A DNA stretch of 64,000 nt from Pontibacter russatus (GCF_009931655.1 NZ_CP047984.1:3117001-3181000); one strand, 5' to 3'; positions 24,265 to 33,178 are shown, counted from the first letter of the stretch. The notes: generated by a model not told the origin, from the sequence alone. Numbers and translations: made by a program.

Positions 24265-24744
24265 ATGCATCACGACGAAAACGACCCACGCCACCCACAC
24301 TACCGGGACCCGCGCCACCGCCGGGAGCAACAGCCGGAGGACTTTGCGCGTGACCGGTACTTCAATGATTTCAAGAGCCGCTGGGGAGAGCCTGCGCCGC
24401 CCCTGAATCTGCACCGGGAAGAGTGGCAGCCCCGCGAAGCCGGTCGCTTTGAGCAGGAAGGCAGGTTCCATCAGCACCGGGAAGAGTGGCTGCCGAACGA
24501 GCGGCGGCACCAGCATCCGCAATATGAGCATCCGCAACACGAGCACCATCCGCGTGACCGTGACATATCGTGGCGGCAGCGCGACGTAAATTTCGACAGG
24601 GATAATCAGCGGGCCGAAGACCGCTGGCAACGGCACGATGACCTGCCGCACCCGGATGACCGTCGCCGTCACAGACGGGGCCTGCCTGACCAGGACAGGT
24701 TCTGGGATGATGAAGGCGAAAGAGACGACAGAAGCCGCCGTTAG
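24265..24744 (+). CDS. Disordered His/Arg/Asp-rich protein
   Basis: 159 residues from MHHDENDPRHPHYRDPRHRR; the longer upstream frame would include the preceding terminator and was rejected. The protein is made almost entirely of His, Arg, Asp, Glu, Pro and Gln, with a repeated phrase of the HREEW type (HREEWQP, HREEWLP) and HPQYEHPQHEHHP. The His density (about one in eight residues) suggests metal binding. It resembles the neighbour at 23262 in character and may be functionally related. No recognised family. Confidence 0.7.
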   Translation: MHHDENDPRHPHYRDPRHRREQQPEDFARDRYFNDFKSRWGEPAPPLNLHREEWQPREAGRFEQEGRFHQHREEWLPNERRHQHPQYEHPQHEHHPRDRDISWRQRDVNFDRDNQRAEDRWQRHDDLPHPDDRRRHRRGLPDQDRFWDDEGERDDRSRR

Positions 24745-24766
24745 CGGCCGCTAACGGCACTCGCGC

Positions 24767-24802
24767 AGCGATAGCCGGACATATATCCGGCTATCGCTGT
24801 TT
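24767..24802. terminator. Terminator between convergent genes
   Basis: AGCGATAGCCGGA and its complement enclose CATATA and are followed by GTTTT. It separates the genes ending at 24744 and 24814. Confidence 0.8.
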
Positions 24803-24813
24803 TGATGATTCCC

Positions 24814-25395
24814 TCAAAACCTTTTCCGCAGACCGATTCCGAATGATATGAGTTCCGGAATGCCCGGCAACAGGTTTATGGACAGGTCTGTTCTCTCTTT
24901 CAATTTGTAGTTATATTCCAGTTCGCCGGCGTACCAGTAAAATTTGTACTGCCACTTGCCACGGCGCTTGAAGTAGCCGTCGTCCACGTAGGCGTCATTG
25001 TCGGCCCAGTCGTGGCGGTACACCAGCGTGGGGCCAATGCCGCCGTTGAGCGAGTGCCTGCCCTTGCGCAGGATGAGCCCGCGCCAGCCGATATGGGTGA
25101 AGCCCGCCAACTCTGCGGCGCAGTCGGCATACAGGCCCTGCTCCACGCGCACGCTGATGACGTCGCGCACCACAAACCGGTCGTACCCCACAATAGCCCC
25201 GTAGTTAAATGCGATGATGCCTTTGTCGTCCAGGCGGTTCGGAAACATCTCCGGGTAAGGACTCTCCTTCAGATGCACCGAAACGCCAAAAAACTTAACG
25301 GTAACCGCATTTTTATATATAGCCGGCTCCTGTGCCAGCAAGGGCTGCGGGCAAAGCAGGAGGATATATAAAAGAAGCGGCTGCAGGCGAGGCAT
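24814..25395 (-). CDS. Hypothetical secreted beta-rich protein
   Basis: 193 residues beginning with a signal peptide (MPRLQPLLLYILLLCPQPLLAQ). The mature part alternates polar and aromatic residues (GIIAFNYGAIVGYDRFVV, YKFYWYAGELEYNYKLK) and ends ISFGIGLRKRF with a C-terminal Phe, which fits a small outer-membrane beta-barrel. Residues ISVRVEQGLYADCAAELAGF and GLILRKGRHSLNGGIGPTLV look like barrel strands. No family recognised with confidence. Confidence 0.65.
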   Translation of the reverse strand: MPRLQPLLLYILLLCPQPLLAQEPAIYKNAVTVKFFGVSVHLKESPYPEMFPNRLDDKGIIAFNYGAIVGYDRFVVRDVISVRVEQGLYADCAAELAGFTHIGWRGLILRKGRHSLNGGIGPTLVYRHDWADNDAYVDDGYFKRRGKWQYKFYWYAGELEYNYKLKERTDLSINLLPGIPELISFGIGLRKRF

Positions 25396-25487
25396 AGGGT
25401 TACGCGGAAGCATCAGGCATTTTTACTAAATTATAGGAGGGAGGTTGCCGGCATGTGCCGATACTGCCCGGTTACCGCTTTCCTTTG

Positions 25488-25495
25488 TATCTTTG
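25488..25495 (+). promoter_or_regulatory. -7 element placed so that the mRNA would be leaderless
   Basis: TATCTTTG lies just three bases before the ATG at 25499. With the usual -7 position the transcript would begin at or next to the A of the start codon. The matching -33 is weak (CTG, 21-nt spacer). Confidence 0.5.
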
Positions 25496-25498
25496 CCC

Positions 25499-26086
25499 AT
25501 GCCCGAATTAGAAGATCTACTGCAAAGGATAAGGGCCTGCCGCCTCTGCGAAGCACACCTGCCCCTGGGCCCGCGCCCGGTGCTGCACGCCAGCGCCACC
25601 GCCAAACTCCTGATTGTGGGGCAGGCGCCCGGCACCAAGGTGCATGCCAGCCGCATTCCCTGGGACGACCAGAGCGGCAGGCGGCTGCGGCAGTGGCTCG
25701 GGCTGGAGCCCGCCGCGTTTTATGATGCGGCACAAGTTGCCATCATCCCGATGGGCTTCTGCTATCCCGGCAAGGGGAAAAGCGGCGACCTGCCGCCCCG
25801 CCCGGAGTGCGCCGCGCACTGGCATCAGTCACTTCTCGCGTTATTGCCCGATATCCAACTCACGCTGCTGGTCGGGAAGTATGCGCAGGATTACTTTTTA
25901 GGCCGCACCGCCAGGCCCACGCTCACGGAAACGGTGGCCAACTGGCACGAGTACCTGCCGCGGTATATGCCCCTGCCGCACCCGTCGCCCCGCAACCAGT
26001 TCTGGCTCCGGCGCAACCCGTGGTTCGAGGCCGGCGCGGTGCCGGCGCTGCAGCAACTCGTGGCGCAACTGGTGGTAAAAACCTAG
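25499..26086 (+). CDS. Uracil-DNA glycosylase family protein
   Basis: 195 residues from MPELEDLLQRIRAC. Motif A is LLIVGQAPGTKVHASRIPWDD (nucleobase-pocket side) and the C-terminal DNA-binding loop is MPLPHPSPRNQFWLRRNPWF, with the HPSPRN block of the UDG superfamily. Middle portion GFCYPGKGKSGDLPPRPECAAHW contains Cys and a PPR-x-ECA block seen in a well-defined UDG-like subfamily that differs from UDG families 1 and 4 (no clear four-Cys Fe-S pattern). Removal of uracil or related lesions is probable but some members are inactive. ATG start; see the leaderless promoter. Confidence 0.85.
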   Translation: MPELEDLLQRIRACRLCEAHLPLGPRPVLHASATAKLLIVGQAPGTKVHASRIPWDDQSGRRLRQWLGLEPAAFYDAAQVAIIPMGFCYPGKGKSGDLPPRPECAAHWHQSLLALLPDIQLTLLVGKYAQDYFLGRTARPTLTETVANWHEYLPRYMPLPHPSPRNQFWLRRNPWFEAGAVPALQQLVAQLVVKT

Positions 26087-26138
26087 CGCGCCGGTTCGCG
26101 TTGCAGCTTAGTACGCTTCAGACAAAACTACCCAGCCC

Positions 26139-27284
26139 ATGAACTACCCTCTTAGCAAGCTGCCGGATACAGGCACGAGCATTTTCACGGTTATGTCGGC
26201 TCTGGCCAATGAGCACAAGGCCCTCAACCTCTCGCAGGGCTTCCCCGACTTCAACTGCCCCGACCCCCTGCTGGAGCTCGTCTACCGTTATATGCGGGAG
26301 GGATTTAACCAGTATGCCCCGATGGCCGGTGTGCCGAAGCTGCGGGAGAATATCAGCCTGAAAACAGAGAAGCTATACGGCTACCGGCCTGATGCGGAGA
26401 CGGAAGTGACGGTCACGTCGGGCGCGACAGAAGCCCTGGACGCGGCCATTACCGCCGTGGTGAAAGCCGGGGATGAAGTGCTGCTGCTGGAGCCCTGCTA
26501 CGACTCCTATGCGCCCGTTATCCGGCTGTGCGGCGGCGTGCCCGTATATGTCCCGCTGGCGCTGCCGGATTTCAGCGTGGACTGGGACCAGGTGAAGCGC
26601 CGCCTCTCCTCCCGCACGCGCCTCATCCTCATCAACACGCCCCACAACCCGACCGGCGCCGTGATGGCGAAGCAGGACATAGACATGCTCGCCAACCTGC
26701 TGGAGGGGACCGATATTTTGGTGATCAGCGACGAGGTATATGAGCACATGGTGTTCGACGGGCAGCAGCACTACAGCGCCCTGCAGCACCCGCAGTTGCG
26801 CGCGCGAAGCATCGTCATGTCCTCCTTCGGGAAGACCTTCCATGCCACCGGCTGGAAAGTGGGCTATGCCGTGGCACCGGCTCCGCTCACCACAGAGTTG
26901 CGCAAGATGCACCAGTTCATCACGTTCAGCACGCCCACCCCGTTCCAGATGGCCATCGCCGACTTTCTGGAAGAAGAAGCACATTACCTGAACCTGCCGG
27001 ACTTTTACCAGGCCAAGCGCGACTTTTTCGTAGCGCAGCTAAAAGGCTCCCGCTTTGAAATCATCCCGTCGGCAGGCACCTATTTCCAGTTGGCCCGGTA
27101 TAACCAGATATCGGAGGAGCATGACCTGGACTTTGCAAAGCGGATGACAAAAGATATTGGTGTTGCGGCGATACCCGTCTCTGCTTTCTATCACGATAAA
27201 ACCGACCATAAGTACCTGCGCTTCTGCTTCGCCAAAGACGAGGAAACGCTGCAGGCCGCTGCTGAAAAGCTGGTGCGGCTGTAA
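26139..27284 (+). CDS. Methionine aminotransferase (YbdL-like, PLP dependent)
   Basis: 381 residues, class I/II aminotransferase. N-terminal NLSQGFPDFNCPDPLL and NQYAPMAGVPKLRE are typical of the YbdL/KAT group that acts on methionine, Gln and aromatic amino acids. PLP-binding residues: SGATEAL, NTPHNPTG, ISDEVYEH, and the Schiff-base Lys at residue 232 in SSFGKTFHATGWKVGY. It transaminates 2-keto-4-methylthiobutyrate to methionine, the last step of methionine salvage. The next gene, an omega-amidase, is the classic partner and removes the alpha-keto glutaramate formed when Gln is the donor. 135 bases separate them, with TATATA words. Confidence 0.9.
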   Translation: MNYPLSKLPDTGTSIFTVMSALANEHKALNLSQGFPDFNCPDPLLELVYRYMREGFNQYAPMAGVPKLRENISLKTEKLYGYRPDAETEVTVTSGATEALDAAITAVVKAGDEVLLLEPCYDSYAPVIRLCGGVPVYVPLALPDFSVDWDQVKRRLSSRTRLILINTPHNPTGAVMAKQDIDMLANLLEGTDILVISDEVYEHMVFDGQQHYSALQHPQLRARSIVMSSFGKTFHATGWKVGYAVAPAPLTTELRKMHQFITFSTPTPFQMAIADFLEEEAHYLNLPDFYQAKRDFFVAQLKGSRFEIIPSAGTYFQLARYNQISEEHDLDFAKRMTKDIGVAAIPVSAFYHDKTDHKYLRFCFAKDEETLQAAAEKLVRL

Positions 27285-27419
27285 TTACTGGCTGTGCTAT
27301 ATATAACCTCTGCGAAAGATGCAGGCGTGAGTTATCCGATACCGTGCCTGCCACCATAGCATATATAAATCTTCCTGCTGAAACCTCCTCCGAAAAGCGA
27401 ACAACGAAAAACGACTCAA

Positions 27420-28193
27420 ATGGACTTACGCGTAACCATCGTTCAGACACAGCTGCACTGGCAGGACGCCGGGGCGAACCGCACCATGTTCTCAGGAAAG
27501 CTGGCTGCCGCCGCTCCGCAGACAGACTTGATTGTGCTGCCCGAGATGTTCACGACCGGCTTCAGCATGGAGGCGGCCGCGCTGGCAGAAGAGGCGGAGG
27601 GCCCGACCCTCAGTTGGATGCAGCAGGAAGCGCGAAAGCATCGGGCGGTGGTAACTGGCAGCGTGATGGTGCAGGGGCAGGGGAAGTTCTTTAACCGCCT
27701 GTATTGGGTGCGCCCCGACGGCAGCCACGCCCTATATGACAAGCGGCACCTCTTCCGGATGGCGAAGGAACACCACACCTACACGGCTGGCACAGAGCGT
27801 TTAATTGTTGAACTGAACGGCTGGAGCATATGTCCGTTGGTGTGCTACGACCTGCGCTTCCCGGTATGGAGCCGCAACACCGGCAGCGGCTATGATTTGC
27901 TCCTGTATGTGGCCAACTGGCCGCAGGCGCGCAGCCTTGCCTGGCGCACGCTGCTGCAGGCCCGCGCCATCGAGAACCTGGCTTACGTGGTTGGCGTGAA
28001 CCGCGTGGGCACCGACGGCAACAACCATCCCTACTCCGGCGACTCCGCCATTATCCATCCAAAAGGCCACCACCTACTCGAGACAAGCCAGGCGGAGGGT
28101 GTTCACACGGTTACTCTGAGCAAGCAGGAGCTGACAGATTTCCGGGAGGCTTTCCCGGCACACAGGGATGCGGATGGGTTTCAGCTCTTTTAA
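27420..28193 (+). CDS. Omega-amidase, nitrilase superfamily (YafV-like)
   Basis: 257 residues. Catalytic triad by position: Glu42 (LPEMFTTGFSM), Lys108 (LYDKRHLFRMAKEH) and Cys142 (PLVCYDLRFPVW). The TTGFSM and FRMAKEH blocks are typical of YafV/NIT2-type omega-amidases. The enzyme hydrolyses alpha-ketoglutaramate or alpha-ketosuccinamate to the keto acid and ammonia. It lies directly downstream of the methionine aminotransferase, the same pairing seen in other bacteria. Confidence 0.92.
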   Translation: MDLRVTIVQTQLHWQDAGANRTMFSGKLAAAAPQTDLIVLPEMFTTGFSMEAAALAEEAEGPTLSWMQQEARKHRAVVTGSVMVQGQGKFFNRLYWVRPDGSHALYDKRHLFRMAKEHHTYTAGTERLIVELNGWSICPLVCYDLRFPVWSRNTGSGYDLLLYVANWPQARSLAWRTLLQARAIENLAYVVGVNRVGTDGNNHPYSGDSAIIHPKGHHLLETSQAEGVHTVTLSKQELTDFREAFPAHRDADGFQLF

Positions 28194-28262
28194 TGTGAGA
28201 GCGGATATTGTTTATATCAGGTTAAACTGCGACTCCTGATCCAGGAAGGGCGGCTGCAATGG

Positions 28263-28655
28263 CTAAGCCTTTTTATATAGGAACAGCCTCACCTCTCCCA
28301 GCGCGTTCTCCTCATCTGTTTGTGCAAACCGTACCTGCGGGCGCGCCTGCAGCATGCGCAGGAGGCGCGGGTGTTCGCCTTCCAGTAGAATCATCCTGTT
28401 TCCCTGGCTTTGAAAAAGCTCCTCCAGCAGCGGCAGCATGGCACCGAAGCCAGTCACGGCAGCATCGGCTTTTATATATACCACGGCCTTCTCGCTTTCG
28501 CGGAGCAGGCGCAGGGCGTAGTGCAGCACCAACTCGCCTGAGGTTGCGTCTATGTCCAGCACTGCCAACGCCGGCAGCTGTTGCTGCACCTGCTCCGGCA
28601 GCGCCTTCCGGTAAGCAACGGCAGCCGTCAGGTCCAGGTAAAGGAATGCCTCCAT
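28263..28655 (-). CDS. Hypothetical cytoplasmic protein coupled to the FG-GAP gene
   Basis: 130 residues. The ATG overlaps the TGA of the upstream FG-GAP gene (TGATGG), a strong sign of translational coupling; a GTG one codon earlier is also possible. The protein alternates helices and strands (LPALAVLDIDATSGELVLHYAL, KAVVYIKADAAVTGFGAMLPLLEELF, RMILLEGEHPRLLRML), like a small Rossmann-type or STAS-like fold. No export signal. I do not recognise it. Its tight link to a secreted protein gene is unexpected. Confidence 0.6.
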   Translation of the reverse strand: MEAFLYLDLTAAVAYRKALPEQVQQQLPALAVLDIDATSGELVLHYALRLLRESEKAVVYIKADAAVTGFGAMLPLLEELFQSQGNRMILLEGEHPRLLRMLQARPQVRFAQTDEENALGEVRLFLYKKA

Positions 28656-30904
28656 CACCTCACCACGAATTTTGATGAGACATGCTTCCCGCTTTCGGAG
28701 GTGGCCCGGATGATGTACATGCCTGCCCGCAGGTGCTGCAGCGGCACGACATGGTTGCGGCTGTAAGCACCAGCGTTTATATATACCCGCCTTCCGATGG
28801 CGTCATATACCTGCAACGTTACGGGCTCTGTGGCTTTTACCTGCACACCCGCTGCGGCACTTCTATCGGCCGGGTTAGGGTATACCTCCAGCGTCAGGCC
28901 AGTTTCGGGCGTGGTGGGCGATCCGGAGTTGCCGCTTACCTGCTCCAGCATATATAACCCGCCGCCCTTGGTGCCGATGAGTAGATACAGTGTGTTCTCG
29001 CCGCCAAGCGCAGCTGTCGTGATGCTTAGCCCTTTGCCGAAGCGTGTAGCTTGAAGACCCTCCAGCAATTCATTTTCCAGCAATTCCGTTTCGGGGGTGA
29101 GGGCATTGCCCTGGAGGATGGAAGGCAGGTTCCGGTATATACGAAGTGTGCCGCTCTCGTCTGTAGTGAGCAGGTCTGGTGCGCCGTCGCCGTCCACATC
29201 TGCGGTGGCAGGATAAAGGGAGTGGCGGGTGTAGTCCTGCCCGAGGCTGACGAGGGGAGTGTTTTCTGCTGCATATACCGGCGCGGCTGCGTTGCCGGTG
29301 TTGCGGTAAAAAGCGAGGCTGCCGTCGCTTTTGCCCAGCAGCAGGTCCAGGTCGTTGTCGGCGTCCACATCCACAAAAGCAGGCGCGGCATTATCCGGTA
29401 TAGCCTGCACCAGTTGCACATCCGAAAAGTCATATAGCGCGGCCTGTCCTGTGGCGGCTTTGTTTGGGATATAGCTGATGCGGGTGGAGTTGTGTGCGGA
29501 GGTGCTATATGTAAGCACAAGGTCTGTGGCTCCGTCTCCGTTGATATCGGCAAAAGCTGGCCTGATGTTGAAAAGCTGCGCCTGCTGCAGGCCCAGATAA
29601 TCTTTTGTCTCCAGTTCGAAAGCAGGGGCCGTGGCCGTGCCGGTGTTGCGGTACAAATGAAGGGAGGCGCTATAGTTTCCGTCTTTGGCAGAAGCGGCGT
29701 TACCCACCAGCATATCCAGGTCGCCGTCAGCGTCTATATCGGCAAAGGCAGGAAAGGCGCTCTCGCCTATATCCAGCATCTGCCCCTGCAGAAAGTCGTC
29801 CTGCACAAACCGGAAATCAGGCTTGTTGTCCGCCCCCGCGTTTCGGTACAGCCAGGTGGAGCTTTCGTAATTGACGGCCACAAAATCATGCGCATCCTGT
29901 GTGCCCTGCGCCACCTGTGGGGCCACCAGCATATCCGGCACCCCGTCAAACGTCACGTCCTCGTAAAATGCCGCCGGGAAAATCGGGAAAGAAGCCGGGG
30001 TAGCCGCCGGGAAAGAAGGCGAGAAGCTGGTCATTAGGGCATTTTCCGCCGTGCCTTCGTTCTCCATCAGCACGAGGTTATTACACTGCACACCGCCCAT
30101 CACCAAATCCCTGTCACCGTCGGCGTCCATGTCCAGCAGCAACAAGGCGGAGCCGTCGTGGCCCGAGTGCAGGGGGGCGGCCACGCGGCAGAAGGCACCG
30201 AAGAGGTAACTGTTGCAGCCGTCGCACTCGGTTATGCCGCCCCACCAGTTGGTCTGCTGCTCGAACCGCAGGCTGCCGCAGGCCAGGTTCTGCTCTGCCC
30301 GCTGGTTGCGGTAAAGCTCCAGCGTAAAGCCCCTGGAGAACTCTGAGATGAGGATATCGAGGTCGCCATCGCCGTCCACATCTGTAATGGCAGGTACGTC
30401 TGCGCCCTGCATCTGCATGTTCACTTTGTTGTCCTTGTAGTAAAGTGCTTCCTCCGCCAGCGAGAATTTCAACTGGCCTGAGGGGGCTGCCTCCTGCATA
30501 TATACCTTGATGCCGAGCGGGCTGCTGGTGAAAATGTCTTTCAGGCCGTCGCAGTTGTAGTCGCGCAGCAAGGCCCAGTTCTCCAGCTCCGCCGGGAAAA
30601 ACACCTCGTAGGATGGTGCGTACCGGTATTGCCACTGCCCGTTCTGCTGCACCGCCAGCCACGTATATACCTTGCGCAGCTGCCTGTCGAAGACGAACAA
30701 GTCCTCCTGCCCGTCCCGGTTCAGGTCGATGGTGGAGAACTGGGGTGTGTTGAGGCCGCCGCCCCAGGGGCTGCTGAGCTGCCTGCCCTGCACCGACACG
30801 GGCACATCGTGGCGGAAGCGAAACTGCAGCGGCTCCTTTTCCTGGGCAACGGCCATGGCCACACTGCAAAGCGCAAGGTATATAAAAGTGAGATACTTCT
30901 TCAT
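28655..30904 (-). CDS. FG-GAP/VCBS repeat protein with type IX secretion sorting domain
   Basis: 749 residues. Signal peptide (MKKYLTFIYLALCSVAMAVA), then repeated calcium-binding propeller-type units with DxDxDGxxD: IDLNRDGQEDLFVF, ITDVDGDGDLDILI, LDMDADGDRDLVMGG, FADIDADGDLDMLVGN, FADINGDGATDLVLT, FVDVDADNDLDLLLG, TADVDGDGAPDLLT. The last 80 residues are a type A sorting domain: LTLEVYPNPADRS, then LQVYDAIGRRVY, then LRAGMYIIRATSESGKHVSSKFVVR. It is thus exported through the outer membrane by the Por/Spr machinery and anchored or released. Probably a surface adhesin or carbohydrate-binding protein; target unknown. Confidence 0.93.
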   Translation of the reverse strand: MKKYLTFIYLALCSVAMAVAQEKEPLQFRFRHDVPVSVQGRQLSSPWGGGLNTPQFSTIDLNRDGQEDLFVFDRQLRKVYTWLAVQQNGQWQYRYAPSYEVFFPAELENWALLRDYNCDGLKDIFTSSPLGIKVYMQEAAPSGQLKFSLAEEALYYKDNKVNMQMQGADVPAITDVDGDGDLDILISEFSRGFTLELYRNQRAEQNLACGSLRFEQQTNWWGGITECDGCNSYLFGAFCRVAAPLHSGHDGSALLLLDMDADGDRDLVMGGVQCNNLVLMENEGTAENALMTSFSPSFPAATPASFPIFPAAFYEDVTFDGVPDMLVAPQVAQGTQDAHDFVAVNYESSTWLYRNAGADNKPDFRFVQDDFLQGQMLDIGESAFPAFADIDADGDLDMLVGNAASAKDGNYSASLHLYRNTGTATAPAFELETKDYLGLQQAQLFNIRPAFADINGDGATDLVLTYSTSAHNSTRISYIPNKAATGQAALYDFSDVQLVQAIPDNAAPAFVDVDADNDLDLLLGKSDGSLAFYRNTGNAAAPVYAAENTPLVSLGQDYTRHSLYPATADVDGDGAPDLLTTDESGTLRIYRNLPSILQGNALTPETELLENELLEGLQATRFGKGLSITTAALGGENTLYLLIGTKGGGLYMLEQVSGNSGSPTTPETGLTLEVYPNPADRSAAAGVQVKATEPVTLQVYDAIGRRVYINAGAYSRNHVVPLQHLRAGMYIIRATSESGKHVSSKFVVR

Positions 30905-31077
30905 GGGGAGGAGGCCGTCGTTAGCTCTCAGGCCACTGCTTCAATTTCGGCAGTGGCGCCGGCGGGTGCTGTCGCTTTTAAGGTTTTGAATGTATATTGC
31001 CACTGCGGAAGGCTGCTGCTTATATGAACGATAACACCAGCCGGAAACGCATTGTTAACGCTAAAAATACGCATTTC

Positions 31078-32364
31078 ATGCAGAACAGCATTGAGTTTAT
31101 ATATCAGAAGTACCTGGCGTGCCGCCACGTGAGCACCGACTCGCGGGCGGCGCAGGACCAGAGCCTGTTCTTCGCCCTGAACGGACCCAGCTTTAAAGGG
31201 GCGAAGTTCGCCGCAGCCGCCCTGGAGAAGGGGGCAAGGTATGCCGTGGTGGATGACCCCGCCCTGGCCGCTGACAACGTGTTTGTGGTGGAGGACACGC
31301 TGCAGACGCTGCAGGAACTGGCGCGTCACCACCGCCGCCAGCTGAGTATCCCGGTGATTGGCATTACGGGCTCTAACGGCAAAACAACCTCTAAGGAGCT
31401 GGTGCATGCGGTGCTCAGCCGGAAGTTTAACACGCTCTACACGCAGGGCAACCTGAACAACCACATAGGGGTGCCGCTCACGCTGCTGCGCATCAAACCC
31501 GAGCATGAAATGGCCATCATCGAGATGGGCGCCAACCATATAGGCGAGATTGAGTTGCTCTGCAGCATCGCCCTGCCCACGCACGGCCTCATCACCAACA
31601 TCGGCAAGGCGCACCTGGAGGGCTTCGGGAGTCTGGAGGGAGTGGCGCGCGGCAAGAGCGAGTTATATGTACACCTGCTCCACTCCGGTGGTACCGCCTT
31701 CGTGAACACTGGCAACGAGCACCTGATGCGCATGAGCCGCCGCCTCGAGAACAAAGTCACCTACCCGGCCCCCGGCGACTATTACCACAGCGAACTGCTG
31801 GAGGCCTCGCCATATGTGGTATATAAAGACGAGGAAGGCAACGAGGTGAAAACGCAGTTGGTGGGTAGCTACAACTATGAGAACATGGCCGCCGCCGCCT
31901 GTATCGGAAAGTATTTCGGGGTGCCGCTGCAGCAGGCCAACGAAGCCATCGCAGCCTATAGCCCCGTCAACAACCGTTCGCAGGTACTGCAGAAGGGCAG
32001 CAACACCATCATCCTGGATGCCTACAACGCCAACCCCACCTCGATGGCTGCCGCCGTGCGCAACTTCGGCAGCATGAACGCGCCGCGCAAAGTCGTGATT
32101 TTGGGGGATATGTTTGAGCTGGGCACGGAAAGCGCAGCCGAGCACCGCGCTTTGGGCGAAGTAGTAGCCGCCCAGGCGTTCGATACGGTGCTGCTCTGCG
32201 GCAAGGACATGCAGCACGCGGCAGCGGTGAAAACCAGCTTCCTGCACTTCGAAACCAAGCCCGCGCTACAGCAGTGGCTGCAGGAGCACCCGGTTAAGGA
32301 CAGCTATATCCTGGTGAAAGGCTCGCGCGGCATGGGCCTGGAGACGCTGCTGGAGGTGTTGTAG
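31078..32364 (+). CDS. murF: UDP-N-acetylmuramoyl-tripeptide--D-alanyl-D-alanine ligase MurF
   Basis: 428 residues from the ATG of MQNSIEFIYQKYL, which matches the Bacteroidota MurF N-terminus; a longer upstream frame is unlikely. MurF adds D-Ala-D-Ala to the UDP-MurNAc tripeptide in the cytoplasm. Seen: substrate-binding N-domain with STDSRAAQDQSLFFALNG; ATP-binding loop VIGITGSNGKTTSKELV; NLNNHIGVPLTLL; MAIIEMGANHIGEI; and the C-terminal ligase domain with LDAYNANPTSM and LGDMFELG. Not in a dcw-type cluster here; it is alone between a T9SS cargo and rfbC. Confidence 0.97.
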   Translation: MQNSIEFIYQKYLACRHVSTDSRAAQDQSLFFALNGPSFKGAKFAAAALEKGARYAVVDDPALAADNVFVVEDTLQTLQELARHHRRQLSIPVIGITGSNGKTTSKELVHAVLSRKFNTLYTQGNLNNHIGVPLTLLRIKPEHEMAIIEMGANHIGEIELLCSIALPTHGLITNIGKAHLEGFGSLEGVARGKSELYVHLLHSGGTAFVNTGNEHLMRMSRRLENKVTYPAPGDYYHSELLEASPYVVYKDEEGNEVKTQLVGSYNYENMAAAACIGKYFGVPLQQANEAIAAYSPVNNRSQVLQKGSNTIILDAYNANPTSMAAAVRNFGSMNAPRKVVILGDMFELGTESAAEHRALGEVVAAQAFDTVLLCGKDMQHAAAVKTSFLHFETKPALQQWLQEHPVKDSYILVKGSRGMGLETLLEVL

Positions 32365-32401
32365 ATTATAAGATTTGGAGATGCGAAGATTTGAAAATGT
32401 G

Positions 32402-32444
32402 AAACGGGAGGCTTGGCTATATATGGCCGGACCTCCCGTTTTGT
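32402..32444 (+). terminator. Terminator after murF
   Basis: AAACGGGAGG pairs with CCTCCCGTTT, followed by TGTTT. The loop contains CTATATATGG. Confidence 0.8.
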
Positions 32445-32499
32445 TTATAATATCCTTCTTTTGTCCGACGTCTTATGTCTAACGTCTTGCGTCTCGACC

Positions 32500-33042
32500 C
32501 TAAAAAGGGGAAGTGAAATTCTGCAGCGGCGGCAGCACCTCGTCCTTCGGCGACACCAGCGGCTGCGTCACTCCCCAGTCGATGCCGAGGGCTGGGTCGT
32601 TCCAGAGAATGCCGCCTTCGGAGGGCTGGTTGTAAAAGTCGGTGCATTTGTAGAGGAAGGTGGTGTTATCCTCCAGCGCCGCAAAGCCGTGGGCAAAGCC
32701 CTCGGGGATATAAAACAGGTTGTGCTTCTCGGCATCCAGCACGCACGTCACATGCTGCCCGTAGGTGGGGGAGTCCCTGCGCAGGTCTACGGCTACATCC
32801 AGGGCGCTGCCCGAGGTGACGCGCACCAGCTTGCCCTGTGCGTGCGGCGGCTTCTGAAAGTGCAGCCCGCGCAGCACTCCTTTCTTCGACACCGACTGGT
32901 TGTCCTGCACAAAATTCGGCTGCAAGCCCAGCGGCTCAAACCACTTCAGGCTGAAGGTCTCCAGAAAATAGCCCCGGTCGTCCCGGAACACGCGCGGCAA
33001 AAACTCTATCAGGCCCTCAATGTGGAAAAGTCTGTGTTCCAT
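32500..33042 (-). CDS. rfbC: dTDP-4-dehydrorhamnose 3,5-epimerase
   Basis: 180 residues, usual length. The cupin-fold epimerase converts dTDP-4-keto-6-deoxyglucose to dTDP-4-keto-L-rhamnose. Diagnostic: FHIEGLIEFLPRVFRDDRGYFLE, FVQDNQSVSKKGVLRGLHFQ with the catalytic His in LRGLHFQ, VAVDLRRDSPTYGQ, and IPEGFAHGFAAL. Alone here; rfbA, rfbB and rfbD are not in the window. It lies beside a glycosyltransferase on the same strand, so both may belong to an envelope polysaccharide region. Confidence 0.95.
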   Translation of the reverse strand: MEHRLFHIEGLIEFLPRVFRDDRGYFLETFSLKWFEPLGLQPNFVQDNQSVSKKGVLRGLHFQKPPHAQGKLVRVTSGSALDVAVDLRRDSPTYGQHVTCVLDAEKHNLFYIPEGFAHGFAALEDNTTFLYKCTDFYNQPSEGGILWNDPALGIDWGVTQPLVSPKDEVLPPLQNFTSPF

Positions 33043-33178
33043 GGTTGGTATTTCTTATGCTTTCGTTCTTTGTATATAGGTTGATTGACGGCTAATGGTT
33101 ATCGCGTCAATCAACCAAGTTTTGAATGAGTGATTGAGTGAATAACTGAATAAAGAAAAAGAATACTGTTGTAAATAT

